A DNA stretch of 5,543 nt, taken from positions 1 to 5,543 of the forward strand of contig VSOZ01000044.1 in NCBI GenBank assembly GCA_009775095.1, written 5' to 3'. Below the pieces are notes generated by a model that ran no database searches, was not told the origin of the DNA, and saw only the letters and a list, made by a program, of their open reading frames with translations. Each line of letters begins with the position of its first letter. Position 1 is the first letter of the stretch. Origin of the DNA: Muribaculum sp. GTDB taxonomy: Bacteria > Bacteroidota > Bacteroidia > Bacteroidales > Muribaculaceae. Below, piece by piece: positions 1-5,161 of this stretch. A program made the translations under genes and the position numbers.

Positions 1-268
1 ATATACATTCAAGCAGAACCGATTTCCCTCCGCTTTTCATCTGAAAAAGCGCGTCCTCGATCCGCACCGGCTGTTCGATGGTAAGAAAGCCTTTCCCTTT
101 CCGGCGTTCCCTGTGCTTTTCCACCTTCCTTGTTCCCTCCTCGTCATAGACCCGCATTGCCGCCAGATAATATTTTGTTGTCTGCGATTTTCCGGCAAGC
201 GTGCAGAGCAGCTCCTCCGCATAGGCGGACTTTCCGCTCCCGCTTCCCCCAAGGACGAGAACCATCAT
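1..268 (-). CDS. cobU: Cobinamide kinase / cobinamide-phosphate guanylyltransferase CobU, N-terminal part (runs off window)
   Basis: CobU phosphorylates adenosylcobinamide and then transfers GMP from GTP, giving adenosylcobinamide-GDP for nucleotide loop assembly in the cytoplasm. The 89 visible residues are about half of the usual ~180. They begin MMVLVLGGSGSGKSAYAEEL, with a P-loop (GGSGSGKS, residues 7-14) right at the N-terminus, as in this family. The stretch YYLAAMRVYDEEGTRKVEKH (residues 33-52) matches the family pattern, and His52 falls where the guanylylated histidine of Salmonella CobU sits. I chose the ATG at 268 because GGAGG lies at 278-274, 5 nt before it and 8 nt before a second in-frame ATG at 265. 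The frame stays open upstream to a TGA at 343-341, so an ATG at 322 (18 more residues) is possible, but it has no ribosome binding site. The gene is 84 nt downstream of cobT on the same strand. The C-terminal half lies outside the window. Confidence 0.93.
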   Translation of the reverse strand, partial: MMVLVLGGSGSGKSAYAEELLCTLAGKSQTTKYYLAAMRVYDEEGTRKVEKHRERRKGKGFLTIEQPVRIEDALFQMKSGGKSVLLECI

Positions 269-273
269 AACAG

Positions 274-278
274 CCTCC
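274..278 (-). promoter_or_regulatory. Ribosome binding site of cobU
   Basis: GGAGG on the minus strand lies 5 nt before ATG 268 and 8 nt before ATG 265. It supports the short CobU start over the open upstream frame. It directly abuts the stem-loop at 279-296. Confidence 0.75.
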
Positions 279-296
279 CGCCGAATTTCTTCGGCG
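279..296 (-). promoter_or_regulatory. Perfect 7-bp stem with GAAA tetraloop just before the cobU ribosome binding site
   Basis: On the minus strand the sequence reads CGCCGAA-GAAA-TTCGGCG, a perfect 7-bp stem closed by a GNRA-type loop. It ends exactly where the GGAGG of cobU begins. No U-run follows, so it is not an intrinsic terminator. It could be a structure that affects translation, or an RNA processing or stability element between cobT and cobU. Its function is inferred from position only. Confidence 0.5.
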
Positions 297-352
297 TATT
301 CTTTCACATAACTTCCATACATAAGCCAACTTTCAGGTTTTCAGCTAAGGAC

Positions 353-1567
353 TTACTTTCCATATCTTTCATAGGGTTTTACCGCAATTTCGGAAAAGGA
401 AGTCTTTCCCTGATAAACGGACAGCGCCAGGTCGAGAAGCGACAGCATCATCACCGCCCCCGTCCCCTCGCCCAGCGCCATCCCGGCATCTATCACAGGC
501 TGTAAGCCAAGCGCATCAGTCAGCTTTTCCACGGCAGGCTCCTTTCCTCTATGGGATGCGATCAGATATGCCGCCGTGCCCGACAGGAGCTTTTCCGCCA
601 GCAGAGCCGCCGTCATGCTGATCACCCCGTCCAGCACAATCGGTATGTGGAACAGGGCGCCGCCCATACATACGCCGGCAAGCCCGGCGATATCCAGCCC
701 GCCCACCGTGTGGAGGATACGCAGAGGCTCCGCCCCATAAAGCCCGTATTTTTTGATTGCCTCCGCAATCACCTTCTTTTTGTGCAGCAGCCTTTCATCA
801 TCGAGACCAGCCCCTCGTCCCGTCATCTCCCCGGCATCACAGGACAGCAGAGCCGCCGCCACCGCGCTGCTGGTGGTCGTATTTCCAATACCCATTTCCC
901 CCGTAGCAAGAATCCGGTAACCTTTTTGCTTACATTCGGACACCATGCCAATGCCTGTCCCTATCGCCCGGACAGCCTCGGATTCGGTCATTGCCGGTTC
1001 AATTCTGAAATTGTTGGTGCCGCAGCGGATTTTGCGGTCGAGAACACCCGGTATCCGTTCTGTTTCGCTCATCCCGATATCTGTCGAAATCGTTTCCACA
1101 CCGATCAGAGCCGCCATTTTCCCCACCGAGGACGCACCCTTCGCCATCTGCCTTACCACTGCCGTGGTCACTTCCTGCCCGGACTGGCTGACCCCTTCTG
1201 CCACAATCCCGTTGTCCGCGCACATGATAACAACGGCTTTTCTGGAAAGGTCGAGCTGATCCGTTCCCAGAATTGCGCCGATCTGTGCCGTCAATGTCTC
1301 GAACCGCCCCAGCCCGTCGAGCGGCTTGGCGATGGCGTCCCAATTTTTCAATACTCTTTCATATATCTTCTGGTCCGGCGCGGACACAGACAGTTTTTTT
1401 AGAGATTCTTTTGTCGTATCCTCCCATATCTGGTTTCCTGTGATTTTCTCCGCGGCGACATCCAATATGTGGTTTTTTGCGATTTCTGCTGTGGCGTTAT
1501 CTGATGTGATCTTTTTCGTACTTTCTGCAGTACTGTCACCTGATATGCGCTTCCCTGAGTAGTCCAT
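353..1567 (-). CDS. cobT: Nicotinate-nucleotide--dimethylbenzimidazole phosphoribosyltransferase CobT with extended N-terminus
   Basis: CobT transfers the phosphoribosyl group of nicotinate mononucleotide to 5,6-dimethylbenzimidazole or another lower-ligand base, giving alpha-ribazole 5'-phosphate. The core starts near residue 60 with AIAKPLDGLGRFE (78-90) and continues with CADNGIVAEGVS (116-127), GEMGIGNTTTSS (223-234), GRGAGLDDERL (250-260), GGLDIAGLAG (289-298), VLDGVIS (311-317) and ASHRGKEP (337-344). The catalytic glutamate is in GEGTGA (Glu367, equivalent to Glu317 of the Salmonella enzyme). At 404 residues it is about 50 longer than the usual ~350, all at the N-terminus, where degenerate 13-residue units lie. 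The start at ATG 1567 is supported by AGGGAG at 1580-1575, 7 nt upstream. No other in-frame ATG occurs before the core. It overlaps the end of cobQ by 32 nt, so translation is probably coupled. The family is certain; the role of the extension is unknown. Confidence 0.96.
   Translation of the reverse strand: MDYSGKRISGDSTAESTKKITSDNATAEIAKNHILDVAAEKITGNQIWEDTTKESLKKLSVSAPDQKIYERVLKNWDAIAKPLDGLGRFETLTAQIGAILGTDQLDLSRKAVVIMCADNGIVAEGVSQSGQEVTTAVVRQMAKGASSVGKMAALIGVETISTDIGMSETERIPGVLDRKIRCGTNNFRIEPAMTESEAVRAIGTGIGMVSECKQKGYRILATGEMGIGNTTTSSAVAAALLSCDAGEMTGRGAGLDDERLLHKKKVIAEAIKKYGLYGAEPLRILHTVGGLDIAGLAGVCMGGALFHIPIVLDGVISMTAALLAEKLLSGTAAYLIASHRGKEPAVEKLTDALGLQPVIDAGMALGEGTGAVMMLSLLDLALSVYQGKTSFSEIAVKPYERYGK
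1385..1540 (-). repeat. Degenerate 39-nt / 13-residue tandem units in the CobT N-terminal extension
   Basis: CobT residues 10-61 divide into four 13-residue units: GDSTAESTKKITS, DNATAEIAKNHIL, DVAAEKITGNQIW and EDTTKESLKKLSV. The middle two are the most alike (D-x-A at the start, I at 7, N at 10, I at 12). Their DNA shares AACCA(C/G)ATAT at 1474-1465 and 1435-1426, exactly 39 nt apart. Similarity to the first and last units is weak. The array begins essentially at the cobQ stop codon, so it fills what would otherwise be the cobQ-cobT spacer. Confidence 0.4.
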
Positions 1568-3026
1568 AAATATGCTCCCTGTCCAGATGCTCTGTTAAAA
1601 TATCCGCCAGTTTATCGTACTGTTTTTCCTTGTATTCCCGGTAATCCATGCAGGCGCGATTTCCCGGAACAAGCCCTTTTTTCCGCGCCAGCTCCCCCAC
1701 AAGGGCGGACACGGTCTCCCCTTTGTCAAATATCCCGTGCACATAGGTTCCATACACCTCGGGTATTTCTCCGCCCACCAAAACCTCCTCCGTCACATGC
1801 GCCACCCCGTCATCGGAATACAGGCAGCTGCGTCCCATATGAATTTCATATCCCGCATAGGCAAGTCCTGAAAGCACGGAGAACGTGCCGCTTATCCGGT
1901 TTATGGTTCCCTGTACCTGACGGCGCACCTTCTCCTTTTGCAGCTTTGTTGTAACTGGCAGAAGGCCCATGCCTTTCACGGCGCCTCCGGACTCCATACC
2001 CTCGGAATCCGTGATTTCTTCCCCCAGCATCTGGTACCCGCCGCAGATGCCGCAGACCGGTATTTTCCCCACCAATCCTTTCACCTTTTCCTCCAGACCG
2101 TTTCGCCGCATCCAGTTCAGATCGCCTGTCGTGTTTTTGCTGCCGGGCAGAAAGACCAGATCCGGGCATCCAAATTCTGCCGCAGATGTGACGTAGCGCA
2201 CCGACACTTCCGGGATCTGCGCAAACACATTGAAATCCGTAAAATTGGATATCCTTGGATAGCGGATCACCACAATGTCTATTTTTCCCTGCTTCTTTTT
2301 AACAAAGCGGTCTGTGAGACTGTCCTCATCTTCCAAATCTATTTCCATGTAAGGGATGACTCCGGCAACGGGAATCCCTCCCTTTTTCTCCAGAATCTCT
2401 ATGCCGGAAGTCAGCAGGGACGCGTCCCCTCTGAATTTATTGATCAACAGCCCCTTCACCCTGTCCCGCTCCTCTTCCCGGAGCAGCATCAGTGTGCCCA
2501 GAAGCTGTGCGAAGACGCCTCCTCTGTCGATATCTCCCACAAGCAGTACCGGCGCGTCCACAAGTTCCGCCAGTCCCATATTCACGATATCGTTTTCCCG
2601 CAGATTGATTTCCGCCGGGCTGCCCGCCCCCTCGATCACAATCATGTCCGCCCGTTCTTCCAGCCTGTGAAACGCCTTTACAATATCCGGGATGAGCTTA
2701 CGCTTATACGCAAAATAGTCCCTCGCGCTCATATTGCCGATTACCCGCCCGTTTACAATCACCTGCGAGCCTGTGTGGTCTGTCGGCTTTAATAAAATCG
2801 GATTCATGCACACAAGGGGCTCGATACCCGCCGCCTCCGCCTGCATGACCTGCGCCCTTCCCATCTCAAGCCCCTCTTTCGTGACAAAGGAGTTTAAGGC
2901 CATATTCTGGGATTTAAAGGGCGCCACACGGTATCCGTCCCGCCGCATAATGCGGCACAGCCCTGCCACGATCAGACTCTTGCCCGCGCCGGACATGGTT
3001 CCCTGCACCATAATTACTTTCGCCAT
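1536..3026 (-). CDS. cobQ: Adenosylcobyric acid synthase (glutamine-hydrolysing), CobQ/CbiP
   Basis: This enzyme uses ATP and glutamine to amidate four side chains (b, d, e, g) of adenosylcobyrinic acid a,c-diamide, giving adenosylcobyric acid. Counting from ATG 3026 it has 496 residues, normal for the family. The N-terminal synthetase domain opens with MAKVIMVQGTMSGAGKS (P-loop, residues 8-17), then FKSQNMALNSF (37-47), IEGAGSPAEINL (131-142) and VGDIDRGGVFAQLLGT (163-178). The C-terminal class I glutamine amidotransferase domain has LPGSKNT (293-299), the nucleophile in CGICGGYQM (Cys328), and His430 in YGTYVHGIFD. Two starts are possible. ATG 3038 adds METN and has GGAGGG 14 nt away, too far. 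ATG 3026 has GGAG at 3036-3033, 6 nt upstream, and gives the MAK start expected of homologues, so I prefer it. cobT begins inside its 3' end. No key residue is missing. Confidence 0.96.
   Translation of the reverse strand: MAKVIMVQGTMSGAGKSLIVAGLCRIMRRDGYRVAPFKSQNMALNSFVTKEGLEMGRAQVMQAEAAGIEPLVCMNPILLKPTDHTGSQVIVNGRVIGNMSARDYFAYKRKLIPDIVKAFHRLEERADMIVIEGAGSPAEINLRENDIVNMGLAELVDAPVLLVGDIDRGGVFAQLLGTLMLLREEERDRVKGLLINKFRGDASLLTSGIEILEKKGGIPVAGVIPYMEIDLEDEDSLTDRFVKKKQGKIDIVVIRYPRISNFTDFNVFAQIPEVSVRYVTSAAEFGCPDLVFLPGSKNTTGDLNWMRRNGLEEKVKGLVGKIPVCGICGGYQMLGEEITDSEGMESGGAVKGMGLLPVTTKLQKEKVRRQVQGTINRISGTFSVLSGLAYAGYEIHMGRSCLYSDDGVAHVTEEVLVGGEIPEVYGTYVHGIFDKGETVSALVGELARKKGLVPGNRACMDYREYKEKQYDKLADILTEHLDREHIYGLLREAHIR
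1575..1580 (-). promoter_or_regulatory. Ribosome binding site of cobT inside the cobQ coding region
   Basis: AGGGAG on the minus strand lies 7 nt before ATG 1567 and within the last codons of cobQ. It fixes the long CobT start and so argues that the N-terminal extension is translated. Confidence 0.7.
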
Positions 3027-3032
3027 ATTTGT

Positions 3033-3036
3033 CTCC
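3033..3036 (-). promoter_or_regulatory. Ribosome binding site of cobQ
   Basis: GGAG on the minus strand lies 6 nt before ATG 3026. It overlaps the alternative ATG at 3038-3036 and so favours the shorter start. It lies 2 nt downstream of the stem-loop at 3039-3055. Confidence 0.6.
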
Positions 3037-3038
3037 AT

Positions 3039-3055
3039 GGGTCAGGCAATGACCC
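3039..3055 (-). promoter_or_regulatory. 6-bp stem-loop immediately upstream of the cobQ start
   Basis: On the minus strand GGGTCA-TTGCC-TGACCC forms a perfect 6-bp stem with a 5-nt loop. Its 5' arm covers the GGG of a second Shine-Dalgarno-like GGAGGG (3058-3053), and its 3' arm ends 2 nt before the GGAG used for ATG 3026. No U-tract follows, so it is not a terminator. A role in controlling initiation or in RNA processing is inferred from position. Confidence 0.45.
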
Positions 3056-3107
3056 TCCAATCAAGTTTGAAAAATGTTATATTTATATTTTCGGGATGCT
3101 TTTTCAT
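3042..3107 (-). other. Possible 21-codon leader reading frame before cobQ
   Basis: An ATG at 3107 opens a 21-codon frame (begins MKKHPENINI, ends WRVIA) that stops at TGA 3044-3042, inside the 3' arm of the stem-loop and 3 nt before the alternative cobQ ATG at 3038. It is in the same frame as cobQ. It has no proper ribosome binding site and no recognisable homology, so it may be chance. It occupies most of the AT-rich spacer at 3138-3039, which otherwise shows no promoter or riboswitch that I can support. Confidence 0.15.
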
Positions 3108-3138
3108 TCCATAGAAAATAATGCCAACGCTCGATTTT

Positions 3139-3939
3139 TTATATCTGCCCAATCTGCCGGATATACGCCTGAAACTTCTTGTCGCCAGAAAAAATACCGT
3201 CGTCTATCCCGTAGAGTTCTCTGATAAAATCCCCCTCGAAAATTTCTTCCGGCGTGCCGTACCGCTCCACATATGCCCCTTTCAGACAAAGTATCTGATC
3301 CGAAATCATTTTGGCAAGCTCCAGTTCATGCAGAGACATGACCACCGTCAGGTTCTTTTTATCCCGCATCTCCTCCAATATCGCCAAAAATTCAAGCTTA
3401 TACCTGATATCCAGATAGGAGGTGGGCTCGTCCAGCACAAGGATCTCCGGTTCCTGACAGATCGCCCTTGCCAGCATCACGCGCTGTTTCTGCCCGTCGC
3501 TGACTGTGTCAAAATCCTGTCCGGCAATATTTGCGGTACGGGTCAGTTCCAACACCTCATCCACAAGCCGCCAGTCTTCCTTCGACAGCACGCCAAAGCG
3601 TCCCGTATACGGATAACGCCCTGTTGCCGCCACATCCCGGCATGTTTTCAGTTCAGCCCGCACCTTCTGCGTAAATACCACCGACATTTTCCGCGCCAGT
3701 TCATTTCTTTTCATTTCCGATAAAACGTTTTCACCCAGACAAACGCTTCCCCCAAGTAGACGAAGCTGTCCAGCAATGCTTTTCAGAACGGTTGATTTCC
3801 CTGCGCCGTTTGGACCGATCAGCGTTAAAAATTCTCCCTGTTCCAGTGCGATTTCCACATCTTTTATAAGCGGTCTGCCATCATAGCCAACGCACATTTT
3901 CTGTGTTGTAAAGTAATATTGTTCCATATCGACAGCCAT
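3139..3939 (-). CDS. ABC transporter ATP-binding protein, corrinoid/iron-chelate uptake type (BtuD/FecE family)
   Basis: This is the ATPase that powers corrinoid (or related metal-chelate) import at the inner face of the membrane, paired with the FecCD-type permease upstream. The 266 residues hold every nucleotide-binding element in order: Walker A GPNGAGKST (42-50), Q-loop Gln91 (VVFTQKV), signature VSDGQKQR (146-153), Walker B ILVLDEPTS (166-174, catalytic Glu171) and H-loop His204 (SLHELELA). The signature is SDGQ rather than the canonical SGGQ, a variant also seen in this iron-chelate/B12 ATPase subfamily, so it is probably functional. The start is uncertain: ATG 3939 (MAVDMEQYY) and ATG 3927 (MEQYY) both lack a good ribosome binding site, unlike the other genes here. 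It lies 175 nt after the permease gene. B12 specificity is inferred from the neighbouring cobQ, cobT and cobU; iron-siderophore transport is the main alternative. Confidence 0.92.
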   Translation of the reverse strand: MAVDMEQYYFTTQKMCVGYDGRPLIKDVEIALEQGEFLTLIGPNGAGKSTVLKSIAGQLRLLGGSVCLGENVLSEMKRNELARKMSVVFTQKVRAELKTCRDVAATGRYPYTGRFGVLSKEDWRLVDEVLELTRTANIAGQDFDTVSDGQKQRVMLARAICQEPEILVLDEPTSYLDIRYKLEFLAILEEMRDKKNLTVVMSLHELELAKMISDQILCLKGAYVERYGTPEEIFEGDFIRELYGIDDGIFSGDKKFQAYIRQIGQI

Positions 3940-4114
3940 TCCGTTTGCGCGTCATATCTGTTCCATCTGATTCACAAGGAACCCTATGCTTTCTTTGTTC
4001 TGGTGCACCATTTACCAATTAGCTATATTTTTTGTCTGCGAAAAATTGTCTACGGCAGCAATGTTTTCGGTCAACGATGCCTATCAACTTTTGTATTTAC
4101 ATCTACTGCTTCCG
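3940..4114 (-). other. AT-rich 175-nt spacer between permease and ATPase genes
   Basis: This spacer separates two genes that in most FecCD-type operons touch or overlap. I see no B12-box (GCCACTG), no rRNA or tRNA and no terminator with a U-tract. A weak promoter-like pair on the minus strand, TAGACA (4052-4047) and TATAGC (4027-4022), is 19 nt apart and unconvincing. The only reading frame of note is the 19-codon one at 4011-3952. A 5-bp inverted repeat (GTTCC/GGAAC, 3960-3982) has a 13-nt loop and is weak. Confidence 0.5.
3952..4011 (-). other. Possible 19-codon leader reading frame before the ATPase gene
   Basis: ATG 4011 opens a 19-codon frame beginning MVHQNKESIG and ending NQMEQI, stopped by TGA at 3954-3952. 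An in-frame TAA immediately precedes the ATG. The frame is in phase with the ATPase gene, whose ATG 3939 comes four codons after the TGA. No ribosome binding site is evident and I recognise no family. It could be a leader peptide that couples translation to the ATPase, the remnant of a longer N-terminus cut by a stop, or chance. Confidence 0.15.
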
Positions 4115-5146
4115 TCATGGATCATTTACATGTCTGTCAGCATGTTTGCGCCCCATCATCCACAGAACCACCGGCGCGCCAAAGATGGCGGTCACAGTGC
4201 TGATGGAAAGCTCCGTCGGCGCCAGCATGGTGCGCGCAAGCAGATCGCAGAACAGACAGAACACGCTCCCGCCAAGAAAACAAGCCGGTATCATCAGAAG
4301 CGGTTCCGCCGTGCCCAGAAGCTTTTTGACCAGATGGGGCGCAGCAATGCCCACAAAGGAAACCGGACCGGCAAACGCGACAATACACGCCGACAACATA
4401 CTGGATAGGATGACGATGCCCGCCCGCAGAAGTCTGAGATTGACGCCCACGCCCGCCGCATATGTCTCTCCCATCTGGTAAGCGCCAAGCGGTTTTGCTA
4501 TCCGGAATACTAAGAACACGGTCACAATGACAACTGCAGCCATGACCTTTACATTCTCCCATGTCATACCCGAGAAACTGCCCCGCGACCAGTTGTGCAG
4601 ATTGACAATGTCCGCATCCTCTGCAAAAGTAACCACCAGCTCTGTGACGGCGGAGCAGATATAACCGATGATCACCCCGCAGACCACCAGCATGGACATG
4701 CCGCGCACCCTGCGCGAAAGCAGGAGCACAACCCCCATGGACAGGAGCGCGCCCGTGAAAGCGGCGGCAATCAGATCTGCCGACGTTACCCGAACCGTCC
4801 TTCCCATCAGAAAGATCATCACAAGGGCGACCGTCATCTTTGCGCCGGAAGAAATGCCGAGGACAAAAGGACCCGCAATCGGGTTATGGAAGAAGGTCTG
4901 CAGCAGATACCCGGCAAGCGCCAGGGCGCCGCCCAGAATCAGAGCCGCCATGGCCCGCGGGAACCGGATGTCCCACAGAATCCGCCGTTTGGTTTCCATA
5001 TCGTCCACCCCGGCAAAGGCACGCATCATTTCCCGCACGGAAATCTCCACGCTCCCCATACAGATATAGAGGACAAAAAAGACAAAAACACCCGCACCCA
5101 GCATACAAAACGCCGCTATGTATCTGTATTTCCTGTGTTTATCCAT
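4115..5146 (-). CDS. ABC transporter permease, FecCD/BtuC family (corrinoid or iron-chelate import)
   Basis: This is the membrane-spanning subunit that forms the import channel and couples to the ATPase at 3139-3939. The 343 residues match the usual length (about 320-350). Hydrophobic stretches near 8-30, 64-83, 92-114, 124-144, 151-174, 200-215, 240-262, 281-303 and 313-331 are consistent with the roughly ten helices of BtuC. Family motifs are DIRFPRAMAALILGGALALA (59-78), HNPIAGPFVLGISSGA (87-102), LHNWSRGSF (183-191), the cytoplasmic coupling region GPVSFVGIAAPHL (260-272) and the C-terminal TELSISTVTAIFGAPVVLW (311-329). The start at ATG 5146 has GGAG at 5157-5154, 7 nt upstream, and lies 15 nt after the substrate-binding protein stop. 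The gene ends at TGA 4117-4115, before an unusually long spacer. Corrinoid specificity is inferred from context; the fold alone also fits haem or siderophore import. Confidence 0.94.
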   Translation of the reverse strand: MDKHRKYRYIAAFCMLGAGVFVFFVLYICMGSVEISVREMMRAFAGVDDMETKRRILWDIRFPRAMAALILGGALALAGYLLQTFFHNPIAGPFVLGISSGAKMTVALVMIFLMGRTVRVTSADLIAAAFTGALLSMGVVLLLSRRVRGMSMLVVCGVIIGYICSAVTELVVTFAEDADIVNLHNWSRGSFSGMTWENVKVMAAVVIVTVFLVFRIAKPLGAYQMGETYAAGVGVNLRLLRAGIVILSSMLSACIVAFAGPVSFVGIAAPHLVKKLLGTAEPLLMIPACFLGGSVFCLFCDLLARTMLAPTELSISTVTAIFGAPVVLWMMGRKHADRHVNDP

Positions 5147-5153
5147 AGCCTGA

Positions 5154-5157
5154 CTCC
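5154..5157 (-). promoter_or_regulatory. Ribosome binding site of the permease gene
   Basis: GGAG on the minus strand lies 7 nt before ATG 5146, inside the 15-nt gap after the substrate-binding protein gene. It supports both this start and co-transcription. Confidence 0.65.
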
Positions 5158-5161
5158 AACA

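Noticed and set aside
279..296. Intrinsic terminator between cobT and cobU
   Set aside because: The stem is strong, but a ribosome binding site and coding sequence follow instead of a U-run on either strand.
263..322. CobU starting at ATG 322 with 18 extra residues
   Set aside because: The frame is open, but there is no ribosome binding site before 322, whereas GGAGG precedes 268. The family normally begins a few residues before the P-loop.
551..1402. Long open frame on the plus strand opposite cobT (about 280 codons)
   Set aside because: It is antisense to a gene with complete CobT motifs. Its translation is rich in Arg, His and Pro without domain signatures, and it is explained by GC-biased codons of the true gene.
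1385..1540. CRISPR-like or intergenic repeat array
   Set aside because: The 39-nt period is highly degenerate, in frame, and lies inside the cobT coding region. There are no identical repeats with unique spacers.
1938..2792. Long open frame on the plus strand opposite cobQ (about 280 codons)
   Set aside because: It mirrors the cobQ codons and has no recognisable domain. The minus-strand protein has all the CobQ catalytic residues.
4022..4052. Internal promoter TAGACA / TATAGC on the minus strand
   Set aside because: The -10 matches only four of six positions and the spacing is 19 nt. AT-rich spacers give such matches by chance.
3940..4114. Cobalamin riboswitch in the permease-ATPase spacer
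   Set aside because: No B12-box (GCCACTG) or its complement is present, and 175 nt without the expected conserved core is not enough to support a call.
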